A stretch of 58,172 nucleotides of DNA from Zygnema cylindricum (taxonomy: Eukaryota > Streptophyta > Zygnematophyceae > Zygnematales > Zygnemataceae): assembly GCA_037447655.1 (NCBI GenBank), contig JBBHKE010000493.1:90638-148809 (forward strand). The letters are read 5' to 3'. The notes under the pieces are model-generated. The model had not been told where the DNA came from. It made no database searches and worked only from the letters and a program-made list of their open reading frames with translations. How positions within the stretch are numbered: the first letter of the stretch is position 1; each line of letters starts with the position of its first letter. The translations under genes and the position numbers were made by a program. This document shows, in pieces, positions 22,535 to 34,300 of the stretch.

Positions 22535-25500
22535 TACCATTCCGGTATATCTTCCAAGAAAAGATAGTTTGTTCCGTCAAATATGGGCAATAAGATATAT
22601 TAAGGCTCAAAATTGAGAAATGGATTAGCCTTCACTATAGGTTTCTCAATTTTGAATGTACAAAATGCCTAAATTTATTCAAGTGTCATTGGCTAATCTA
22701 TACACTAGAGACTATCAACAGTTTTCATGGTAATGCAAAGAACTGTAATGTATACTTCGTCTTGTACTAAGCATTCCAATCCCTATTTGGAACCGTATAT
22801 TCTCCTCTGATCGGCTGTTGCGGCTATGGATCGTCGCCGGGTTCCGGAACTCCCTCAACGTGCTCCCCCGGGATGGGGGGACTTACGGGGTTGCTTTTCG
22901 TAGTTATTTAATTGGGTTGGGGTTGGGGTTGCAGTTCTGGTTTTGTCAATTGTCGTGCTTTTCATTTTGAGTTTGGGTGCTTTTATTTTCCTTGTTGTTG
23001 TTTTCTTTTTGTTTTTGTTGTGCTGTTATTTTATTCCCCTGCTGGTAGTTTTTCAGTTTCGGCCATGATTTTTTCTTCATACTGATCACTCCGACAATTT
23101 CGGAAGACACTGTTACTGCTCGATCCATATACTAGTGTCTCCGGCAGGTAGAATCTTTTATCGCTTGTTAAGTTTCTCGCACTTGAAACATCTTTCTCTG
23201 TGCATACTTGGCGAATTGTTCATCCGACGGTTGCGATTGAAAGGTAAGAATCCAAACTTCTGATCAGCTTGCATGGAGAAAAGTTGAATTTAGTGGCAAA
23301 AAAAATCTTTACGCGAATAGCGATACAAGGTGTCCTTTTGTACTAACTGCACCATTAAACTTGCTGGTGTCCTTTTGTACTAACTGCACCATTAAACTTG
23401 CTTTAGTATTTATACTCTGCAGACATGACATCTACACTATTCAGGCTCCATATGGAAGCTACAAACTCGAAAAAGATTCTAGGTCGTAAAGTCTCGTCTT
23501 ATAGTTAGTATTGAGCTCACTAAAGTTCACCAAACAATAGAGTAGCACAAGGTGACTCTAGTATCCTGTTTCTATGGTTTGAATTGGGCTAGGATTGGCT
23601 CGGTACTAAGTTCAATCCACGCATATTAGTGAGTTAAGCAGTTGGTTATGAAAGACTACAAATTGTACCATTTAGTACACTTTCTAAACATGGTAAGACG
23701 TGTAATGAACAGACAAGGAACTAAACTGTATGTGGGATGTCGGGAGTCAGCGTCTTGTGAACAAGAGATGTATTTTTACGTGCATCACCAAATGGTACGT
23801 TCAAGAAGCCAACATAATATTTTTGGTGAAAGATTTGTAAGTCCGTTGACAGATGGAATAATCTCAAGTGTCGGCCAGTTCATACTGCGATAAAGAGCCA
23901 TCGAATCAGCTTGCACCATGTGTGTGGTTTACCAAAAGATTACGGAATATCTCCCAAATAAACAGGAAAGTCAATTAGCTACCGCCACATAGCGCGTTTG
24001 AAATCAGCATCCCATGTTGTGAATTCGTCTCAATTGGTACACCGCCCACCGTTGTTAGAGTCAAACATTTTTGGGCTTCAAAGTTCATTCCCTCGTCACA
24101 AATTTTTATAATTTTCAATTGTGATGTCACGATCGAAGGGTATGACCATTACCTTTCGATTGCTTGCCTCAAAAGAAACATCTAGCGGTCCATCACAGGG
24201 TTCAAACCAAAAAATATGTTTTGCTTTACTAACGATAGGCGGTGTAGTCTTCTCATTGAATGCTTGCATGCAAATGATGGTGAAATGATATCGATGAGCT
24301 TTTTTGAAGTTTCACTATAGCAATAAAGGTATGGGGCCATGATGGTTCATTTGTACCATGAGTTATTGTTTAGTACAACCATCTCATTGTTTAACTAAAC
24401 TTGTTGACATCTTTGCAAATGTATAAAAACAGACTTAGACTTGTAAAAGATAGACTTAGACTCGACCAGGAAAACTCAACACTTGCGAATTGTGCATGAT
24501 GAGTCATTGATTTGGCTTGGACATCTATTAGTGTGGTTACCTATTTGCATTGAAATTAGTCATGCTTTGTTCTTGTGGTGGAAATTGACTAGGTACTGTG
24601 GAAATTGAACCAGGGTCTTAGATCATAGAATTCTACTATGTGAATTGCTAACTTGCTATTGTTGAAGTAAGAGGAAGGACTTGCTTTGATAATGCATTAG
24701 ACGAGGAGGATACCCACGACCACGACCAAGGGTCCACCGGAAGGATTTCCTCCTCCTTGATGTGATGCCGAGGAACCCATCACTACATAGAGAATAAGAG
24801 GAAACAAAGGGTTGTAAAAGTCGCCCCAAGGAGGAAGAGGAAGACCGTATGGTGCGAAAGGAAGCCTTAAGGGAAAGAATAAGTATTAGTTCCCACACTA
24901 CTGGTTGCGGAAAGGTCAAGGTGTACATGACGTGCTTTTGGCGGAACACCATAGGAAGAGTAGTTGAAATCATCTTTATTTTTTGTTTTTTGAATAATAT
25001 TTTCAAACGAAAACGTTTTATCCATGAAATTTTGTGAGCACGTGTTACACTACTTGTGTTTCTACACGTGTTAGTGGTAAAAAAAATAACTATTTTTTTT
25101 AAATGTACAAATGTGTACCTTGGTATGAAAGTACTTAACCATTATACCAAGGATTTTGTCGTATGTTAGGAATATAAGTATTAAAAACATTTTTGTTGAA
25201 ATATCAAATCCACCCCTGACTATATAGTCCGTCCTTCTCTTTATTGCCACTCTCACTTTGGAATAAACTCATCTTCTTTTGGTGCTTATTTGGTTCGTTG
25301 ACTTTTGTAGTCTTTAAATGATTTTCTTTTTTTTATTTTATCCGTATTATACCCACTTTGGTTTTTTGTTTTTGTTTTTTGTGATTCGTTGACAGTTGGT
25401 GTGAGTGGTCCCTCTCTATCATGTATTCTCCCTAGGGTTTAGTGTGGTGTATAGTTAGGCTTTCCGCACGTGTGCCGTACGTGTCCTATCCATTCTGCAA

Positions 25501-26418
25501 TATCATATCATTCTTTTGAATCATAGTTGTTCAATTCGCATATTACGCACAAAACGAAAGCGCAAATACTACGTACGATTCACATTTAATGATTTTGAAA
25601 AATTAATAAAATGCGTACCCGACTATGTACCCGTACTTTTTTGTATATTTACGTGGTGTGTCCGTGCATTTAAGTGCTTTTGGGGCTATTTAAAGGGGAT
25701 TTTATGGTTTCTAAAGTACATTCTCGTACATTATTGTACATTCTCGTATATTTCAGTACAGATGCCGTCTATTTTCCGTACATTTTTGCACAATGTCCTA
25801 TATTTCCGTACTTTTGACGGTTATGATTTTAAGGTTTTTAAGGTCCATTCTCATACATTCCCGTATATTTGGTTTTGGTTTAGTGAGTTGCCGTGCTTTT
25901 CATTTTGAGTTTGGGTGCTTTTATTTTACTTGCCATTTTTATGTGTTCACGTTGCTTTCTTTGTTTTTTTATTGCCCTGCTTGTAGTTTTTCAGTTTTGA
26001 CTATGCCACCCCTTTTGTACCCCCGGACTCAGATGGTTTACCATCGTGCTTTTCAATTTATCCTGTCTCTTGTATATTTGAGTTCTATTACATTAAAATT
26101 TCCTTACACTTACGTATAGTGTCCATGTATTTCCGTACTTTTTAGGGTTATTTATGGGGGGATATTAGGGTTTTTTAGGGTACATTCTCGTACATTCCGT
26201 ACAATCCCGTCTATTTCAGTGCAACTGCTTTACATTTTCCGTACTTTTAGAATTTTTAGGGTACACTTTCCGTATAGTTTGGTATATCCGTATATTGTCC
26301 CTACGTTTTAAGATTTTTTAAGGATTTTTTAGGGTTAAGGGGACATTTTCCGTACATTTTGTACATCGTACAGCGAAAATTATACGAAATTTACGTCGAC
26401 GTACGAATTGAACAACTA
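22535..26418. other. Long gene-free stretch with MITE relics and low-complexity DNA
   Basis: No gene I can support. A degraded family-1 MITE lies at about 23159-23335 (TTGAAACATCTT, TCCGACGGTTGCGATTGAAA, GCGATACAAGGTG). A 37-bp tandem duplication (GGTGTCCTTTTGTACTAACT and following) covers about 23329-23402. From 25,730 to 26,390 many CGTACATT-type motifs recur. The dispersed repeat with GTGCTTTTCATTTTGAGTTT occurs at 22,953 and 25,895. Confidence 0.5.
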
Positions 26419-26968
26419 CACCGTCAATCGCTATTAGAGTATATAACGCCAATTCGGTGCCCTTTTTTCAAAAAAAAAAATCCGAAATACAATCCATAAT
26501 TTTATTTTTTCCATTATTCTAATTAGGTTTTTTTTCAATTAGCGTTAATAAGGAAAGTACACTGCGATGGAAATAGTGTGGCGTACGGACAGGGAATATT
26601 CGTACAAAATTGTACTTTTTGAATTAGGAAAGCATAAAAAGACACTTAACATTATTGCGCACACATGTGAATGTGCACTGGAAGAAAGATACGCAAACTC
26701 GTCGACAAAAATCACGTTCTCATATGTTCGTCCGTCGACCGTGTGAACAGCACGACGGCGTACGAATTGTCAAATTTTGTACGGCTACACAGATTAATGT
26801 AGACATCGAAAGGACGGGCATTTATTATTCAGGACAACCCAAATTACAGTTAGGGATTAATTAGTATATATATATTTTTTCAAAAAAAAAAAAATCCCGA
26901 TTAGTGTTAATAACACTAATTTTTTTTTTACGCTATTTATTCCTTTACTCTAATAGCGATTGACGGTG
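26419..26968. mobile_element. 550-bp TA-flanked element, longer relative of family 1
   Basis: Left end TA|CACCGTCAATCGCTATTAG then AGTA. The right end is the exact reverse complement over 23 bp, ending |TA. The TIR differs from the 215-bp MITEs mainly at one base (GTC against GTG). The internal part is related to the 13,530 and 19,055 repeats. Poly-A and poly-T blocks (26469-26479 and 26879-26893) are also mirrored. No coding capacity. Confidence 0.85.
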
Positions 26969-27603
26969 TACAGTATGTTTTGAATACTCCAGAGTAGGTA
27001 CGATCTCAAATGTTTAGATATCGTGAATGTGACAGCCACTTGATAAAAGTAATTGCTGAAATTTTTAATTTGTCCACTTGCAGTCGCGCGAAATAAAACG
27101 ACAAAAAGAAACTGAAATCCTGCGACTTTTGGCAGCGGGTCCTGCGTGGTCCTGTCAAAGACATTCCCGCTTTTGCAGGCTTCGGATTGTATGCCACGTG
27201 TATCATTTAAATTTTTAATTTTAGATATTAAATAGTTGTGTGCAAAATTGCAAATATCCTACGCTTGAAAATCTTTGCCGTCTGTGGCTCGGCCAACGAG
27301 ACTTGCCGAATAGATTGTGACGTGGCTGCCGACAACCTTGTCATGTTTGTGCCGACAATATTGTCGTATCTGTGTCGACATTTTTGTCGTGTAAGTGCCG
27401 ACAATCCGACAGAACACCGACATTAGTACTCCGAGCCCTCCCGCCTTATCTGCAGGCTCCCCGAACCTGATCCCTAAAGACAAAATATTCATTGTAAATT
27501 TGTAACCATAGTTTCCAAAATGTGGTATTTGTTAAATTACACTAAAATACGAAAATGAATAAAAGGACTAAATCTGTCTATAGTACGAAAGTACAAGAGA
27601 CAC
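26969..27603. other. Gene-free stretch
   Basis: No gene seen. At 27325-27415 a ~30-bp unit built on GTGCCGACAA...TTGTCGT occurs three times, each unit being itself a small inverted repeat. Confidence 0.5.
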
Positions 27604-27818
27604 ACTCGTGAATCGCTATTTAGCGTTAACGTTTTTTTGCCAATCAGAATGTCTTTTCTCCGTATACACTTGTCCGATTTTCACTTTGGGACCGCCAATC
27701 GAAAGCTGAGAATCTTATCTTTCAATTGAAACCGTCAGATCCACAATCCGACAAGTGTGTACGGGGAAAAGACATGTCGATTGGCAAAAAAACATAACGC
27801 TAATGGCGATTCACGGTG
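27604..27818. mobile_element. TA-flanked palindromic MITE, copy 3
   Basis: Left CACTCGTGAATCGCTATTTAG, right CTAATGGCGATTCACGGTG|TA, 215 bp. It has the paired internal blocks CACTTGTCCGATTTTCACTT and CCGACAAGTGTGTACGG. It ends about 510 bp upstream of the EXORDIUM-kinase start codon. Confidence 0.8.
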
Positions 27819-28077
27819 TACTGTACTGTACGATTTCCGACTCAAAATAGGCGGTTTATGAGCCAATGAGAGCGCAGCCCTTACACGTACGGTGCAAATT
27901 CCTACACGTGCGATATTTTTTTCGTACTATACTTTTAAACAGTTTGTGCCGAACTCAAGCGGTCAAACTAACGGCCCGATCCCTTAAGGCTCCGCTAGCC
28001 GACAAAATTATTTTGTTTTGTAGTGCGTCACACGACAAAAGTGATGTCAAGAACTTGAAAAAAACGATGACACGAAA

Positions 28078-28168
28078 ATTTGCGACCGCACGAAAATCCG
28101 CCAGCCGTACGAAATCTGTGACCGCACGAAAGTCCGCGACCGCACGAAAATCCGCGACCGCACGAAAT
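28078..28168. repeat. 18-bp tandem repeat upstream of the EXORDIUM-kinase
   Basis: About five imperfect copies of GCGACCGCACGAAAATCC, ending 160 bp before the kinase ATG. It lies in the presumed promoter or 5' UTR. A regulatory role is only a guess. Confidence 0.8.
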
Positions 28169-28327
28169 TAGGAAATTTGAATTTTTGAACCTTCACATAC
28201 AAAAAAACAAATGGAGGCAGTTTTTCAAATTTGAGATTTCAAATCAAAATCGGTTCTCAATTTTTAACTGAAACACCAAAAATCAAAAAAAGGAAGGCAG
28301 CCATTAAAGGTAAAAAATAGTGTGGCA

Positions 28328-31300
28328 ATGATGCTTTTCTTGTCTCTCCTCCCTCTCCCTCTCCTCCCTCTCCCTCTCCTCCTCCTCCTCTTCCTCTCCT
28401 CTCCCCTCCCTACAACCTCCACTAGAACCCTCCAACCATTCCATACATCCACACTCACAAAATCTTTGAATTTCCCAAATCTCACAAGTGGGGATTCTCA
28501 AAACCCCAAAAAAAAATTACCCAATAACTTAATTTCCTCAAAAACCCATTTAATTTCCTCAAAAGCTCATTCAATTTCCTCAAAAACCCATTTAATTTCT
28601 TTACAAAATCATTCAATTTCCTCAAAAAATCATTCAATTTCTTCAAAAACTCATTCAATTTCCTCAAAAACTCATTCAATTTCCTCAAAAAATCATTCGA
28701 TTTCTTCAAACACCCATTTAATTTCCTCTATTTCCCCCCTTAATACCCATTTTTCTCGCCGAGAGTTAATCACTACTTTTTGGGGCCGAGAGCTAAATGG
28801 ATTTTATTTCAATGGAGGAAAAGTTGCGTCCGGTGGGGTGACAGTGTACCTCATATGGTACGGAAATTGGAATCCGTACAATTCCACTAAATCTCTCATC
28901 CGTACATTCGTACAATCTTTGGGACAAAACAGTACGGCCCCCAAGATTCCCTCCGTCACGGGCTACTGGGGATTGGCCACCCAGTTCTACTCCCGCGGTC
29001 CGGGAGCTGCTTACGTCAGCAAAAACGTAAGTTTGTCGGCCGAAGAGTATGATGACGTCAGCATGTCGGTGGGTTCCGCGATGAATACGACAGCGGTGAA
29101 TGAGGTGGTGGGAGGAGCGATAAAAGGAGGCCTCCCATTGGACGAGAGGGGATTCTATTATGTGATGACGTCACCGGAGGTGGAGGTGAGTTTGGGAGAA
29201 GGGGGAGGAGAGGGAGAGGGGCTGGGAAAATGGGAGGGGGAGCGAAGGGGAGATGGAGGGGAAAGGGAGGGGAAAGGGAGGAGAGGGAGGAGGAGGAGGG
29301 AATGGGTGGAGGGAGAAAGCGATAAGGAGATATATGGAGAGGAGGAGTTTGAGGGGAGAGGTTAAGGGGGAAAGAGAGGCAAAAGTGAAGGAGAGGAGGA
29401 GGAGAGGGAAAACAGAGGAAAAAGAAGATGAGGAAGTAGAAAAGATGGAGGAAATAAACTTAAGTGGGAAAGAGAGGGAGATGGGGAGAGTGAAAGTGGG
29501 AGTGGGTAATTTGAGATGAAGTGAGAGAGAAAAGAGTTTTTTGAGGGAAGGTAAGTGAGAGAGAGAGAACCTTCCTTTTTATTTTTTGTTTTTTTTGCGT
29601 TCTTCGACCTCACTATAACTTTTTATCCCTTCTTTGTAATTTCCCATGTACCCTTTTGGCTAAAATGTGAAATAAACGAAAAGGACAAAAATATTACTTG
29701 AAAATCTTGCCATATTATAAACAAAATAAGTTAGAAAACAAAATGAAACACGTAACAAGATAAATAAAGAAAAACTTGAAATTCAAAAACAACAAAACAA
29801 ATGCTTAGGTTCGTTCATTTTCTAATTATCAAATTCTTTACTATTGTGGATAAATACTTGTTGAGGTTTGTCATAACAAAAAAAAAAAAAAAAACGTGAA
29901 ATTAAAACAAAAAAAAACAAAAAAAAACAAAAAAAAACAAAAAACTTTTCAAGTTCATTCGTTTTCGGATCAGATTCTGATCGTTTTCTTATCAGATTCT
30001 TTATTAAATAAAAAATAAAAATAAATCTTTTTTTTATTTCTTTATTTATTTATTTATTTTTATTTTTTTTGTGGATAGGTACCTGCTGAGGATTGTGTTT
30101 GTGCATATAAGAATTACCAAGTTACAGGTTATAATATATCCCTTCCATATTCTTGGATTACGTACCCAAATTCAAATTGTCTTGGAACTTGCGGCCCATT
30201 TTATTCCGATTCAAAATATGTTTCTCCGAATAATGATACCGAGGGAGATATAATTATAAATTTTATGGCTATGACAGCAATTGGGATGGCTATGAATCCA
30301 GGCGGACAAGGATGGACTTTAAATGACAATTATTATTCAGAAGCAACTTTTTATTGTACGGAAGAGTTTGGGACAGTTATGACAAACGCAAACGGAGGTG
30401 AGAAAAGAAAATCAGATAAGCTTCTATTGGATTTTTATGCGTCCAAAAAATCATTTGGAACCATTTTGAAACCATTTTGAAACTATTTTTATGCTTTTTT
30501 GGTTGTTGCAGTGATTTTCACTCATGGTTTTGGTGGTAGTCTTAGAACGAATGGCGGTGAAAAAAAAAAAGAAAAAAAAAAAACCAATTTTTATTTTACT
30601 ATTTCAATGAGGTAGCTTGTTTTCATTCCACAAACTATCTCAAACAGGACCACTTGCTTTACAAATTTTCCGGAACTTTTAAAATTCCTCTGGTTACCAA
30701 CAAAATTTAAAGTGGATCCAACTCTATTCACAACATTAATTTTATATATTCACACCATTGACTTTGTTAATACAGGAAATTTCAATGTTTACGGAAACGG
30801 TAACACAACTTTCCTCATATCCAAAGCCGTCGACATAACAACTGGAAATTGTTCCATACAAGCGGTCGGCTACACTCCTCCACCAAATCCTCCCCCTCCT
30901 TCTCCTCCTCATCCTCCGCCCCCTTCTCATTCCTTATCTCCTCCACCAAAGATCCCTCCTCCCCTTTCCAACCTGCCTCCAACGGCCATGAAAATATTCC
31001 CACCACCACCAGTAACTTCTCCTCCACCTATGGGTATTTTTCTGAACTTTTGTGGACCTTTTGAACATAGGACATCAAGCATTAGCATTTGGAGATTGGG
31101 CAGTAGAGATTGGACCTCATATGTTGGACATTAGAAAATCGATATTGGACATTGAGCACTCTGGCATATTGAACACCAAACCATTGACATTGACTCTCAA
31201 GCATTATATATTAAACATTACACAAGACTTTATAGGTTGGAGATTGGTCATTGGAAATTGGTAATTCGACATTGGTATAGGAATTTGGGAAGTGGATATT

Positions 31301-34300
31301 AGACTCAGTGGACGTTGGACAATAAACATTGGATGTGGACATTGGACATTGAACACTCAACACTACACACTAGACATGGGACGTTGAACATTAGACACTC
31401 CATATTGGACATTGGAAACCAAACATTTGAAATTAGTCATTGGACATTGGACAATAAATATTGGACATTGTAAATTGGATATAAAAAATTGAACACTAGA
31501 CATTACACATTAGATACTGGACATTAGCCATTGGACATTGGACAATAGACATCAGACATTGGACCCTCGAAATCGGACATTAGACATTGTACATTGGACA
31601 CGGGACATCAAACATCACATTGCATTACATGTTTAGATGAAGAAGCAAATAGTAGAGACGTGTCTAAATCTAACTATCATGTTTCCTTCCTAACACTTGT
31701 TTTTCATTTTCAACGTTGTTGGTTTGATTCAAAAAGCAGGTGATCAAAAATCAAGTTCCAAAGTGAACATTGTAGTAATTGGAGTCGCCATTCCCGTTGG
31801 AGCCATTATTTTGGGGTTATTAGCATTTTTCGTTTTCTGGATGTGTCGTAAGAAAAAATCGAATGAGAATCAAATGGAAAAAGGTACATATAAATATTGT
31901 GGGTTAAATACATTTTGGAAGAAAAGTAGGAAGCAAAAAGGAAGAGGGGAAAAGGGAGGGAATGAGGTAAAGAGGAAGGGACAGAGAGTTGTAGACTGAG
32001 AGGAATGGACGAAAGCGGGTGAGAGGGAGGCAAGGAGATTAGGATGGAGGGAGAGAGGGAGAGGGAGGAGGGAAGGGGGCAAAAGGGTGGAGGGGAGAGG
32101 GGAAGAGGGGGAGGTGGATGGGGAAGGGGAGCGAGAAGCGGCGGGGAGGGGGGACAGGTGGGGGGGTAGGGGGGGAGGGGAAAGGAGCGGGAGGGGGAGA
32201 CGGGAAAGGAAGAGATTGGGGGGAGAGGGGGAGGGAGAGGGGAGGAGTGGGAGGGGGGAGAGAGATGGGGAAGGTAGGGAGAGGGGAGAGGGATGGGGAA
32301 ATAGAGAAGGGGGGAAAGGGAGGAGACATAGGTGGGAGAGGGGGAAGAGATAGGAGGGAAGGGGATGATAGAGTAAAAGAGAGAGCAACCTCACAATCAA
32401 AAAAACTAACACGTGCTCTTCCTCATCTCTCTCCTCGCCCTCCCCTCCCTCCTCTCTATTCTCCTCCTCTCCTCTCTAGTTCTCTCTCTCCTCTTGTCTA
32501 CGCCTTATCCACACTGACACCCTCCTCTCTTTCCCCTCCCCCCTTTCCCCTCCCTCCCTCTCCCCTCCCCCTCCCTTCCCTTGTAGGTAACTTCCTAGGG
32601 ATGCTTACGTCATCCCACCCTCCAGGAGGAGGAGGAAATGTCATCCAACTCCCAGGAGGCCATTTCATCATGGCGTTGACTTTTGACCAAATCCAAAAGT
32701 CAACGAACAATTTTAGTGAGGAAAATAAATTGGGAAAAGGGGGATACGGGACGGTGTACAAAGGGGTATCGGTCGACGGGGGGTCCATTTGGGCGGTGAA
32801 GAGAGCGATGAGAGTGCACGAAGGAGAGCACAACCAAGAGTTCGAAGATGAGGTGAGAGAGGGAGAGCGGAGGGAGAGGGAGATGGGAGAGAGGGGGGGG
32901 AGAGGCGAGGGAGGAGGGATGGGGAAGAGGGAGAGGGAGGGGGAATGTGTGGAACTGAGGAAGGAGGGGGGTGAGGAGGGTAAATTGGGGATAGATGAGG
33001 AAGGAGGAAGGAGGAAGGAGGAGGGCGAGGAGGGTGGAGGGTATCAATGGGGAGGGCGAATGGGGAGGAGAGATGGGGTTAAGCGAGGGATGTGTAGGGA
33101 GGCCTCAACGAGGAGTTTTCGGATGAGGCTAGCGAGGAGCGAGGGAGGGGTTGGAAGGGCGGAAGGGAAGGTGAGGATCGGCGGTCGATGGGGCCGAAAG
33201 AGAATGAAAGGAGGAAGGGAGGAATGGGAGGAGAGGGGGAGGAGGAAGGAGATGTATGTTAAAAACTTGAGGATTGAGCGAGAATGGTTATGAGCAAGGG
33301 TGGAAGCCCGAGAGAGGAGGGAGGATAGATTGTCTAGCCACTTAACTCATTTTTTTGCCGTTTTCTGATTGATTCCAGGTTAAATTAATAGCTCCTATGG
33401 CCCACAAAAACCTTGTGGGTCTAAAGGGATTTTGCACGGAGAAGGGAGAGCAAATTCTTGTCTATGAGTTTGTGGAGAACGGGACTCTAAAACAACATTT
33501 GATGGCTGATCCAAGTAAAATCTCATGTAAATCCACTCTTTTTTTTGTTGGTATCGTGCGTTTTTCTATATAGCCCAACTCTTTATGTCGTGTCGCAACT
33601 ATATAGCAGACAATATCGCATCGTCACATCGAGTATCGGTTCAATCGATGCGAAAAGTACAGTATCCCCCACAGTTGCGTCCGTTGATTTGTTTGTTTAT
33701 TGATTCATTTTGTCGTTTATGTATTTTGCATCCGTAGGTACGGGCGGCGTTCCGCTTAGTTTCGCGCAGCGTTTGGAAATCGCGCTCGGGTCGTCGCGCG
33801 GTCTCCAATATTTGCACAGTTTTGCGAAGGAGCCAGTCATCCACCGCGACGTCAAATCCGAGAATATTCTTTTGGACGCGAATATGCAGGTGAGGGTTCA
33901 GAACAGTAGTGAGGGAAAACGGCGGAATATTTATCGACTGCTCGTTTTTTGTTTTTTTAGTGCGCACTTTTCCGCGAAGTATGAAACTTCAGAGTTTGAA
34001 CTCTGTTGAGAGCATACTGTACTGTAGTTTTGTATTAGATGCATTAAAAAAGTATAATAGGTTTAAATCGTATTTTACCACATTGCAAAAAGTTATAATA
34101 ATGGTTGAAAATTTGAAATGCACATCTGTGGATTCCGGAGAGCCAAATCTACCGCCGGTTACGGAATATCTCTAAAACACAGTAAACAGAGGTGATCTGC
34201 GTACTTGTACTTCTTTAATCTGTACTCTGTAGTACATATTACATAATAAAAAGTATTTATAGTTCCTGAGTTAAATGTACGTACATGATACGATTTACCT

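Noticed and set aside
28527-28733. CRISPR-like array (regular repeats)
   Set aside because: The 21-bp units have no unique spacers and stay in frame inside a signal-peptide-bearing exon of a eukaryotic gene.
29195-29520. Continuation of EXORDIUM-kinase exon 1 past 29185 and overlapping Glu/Arg/Gly frames
   Set aside because: The GTGAG donor at 29186 and the in-phase join to [14 protein letters not shown] at 30079 restore the EXORDIUM alignment; the rest is purine-rich intron.
32118-33293. 391-codon frame spanning intron 4, exon 5 and intron 5
   Set aside because: Only 32587-32852 resembles a kinase. The flanks are low-complexity purine or pyrimidine tracts, and normal splice sites bound the exon.
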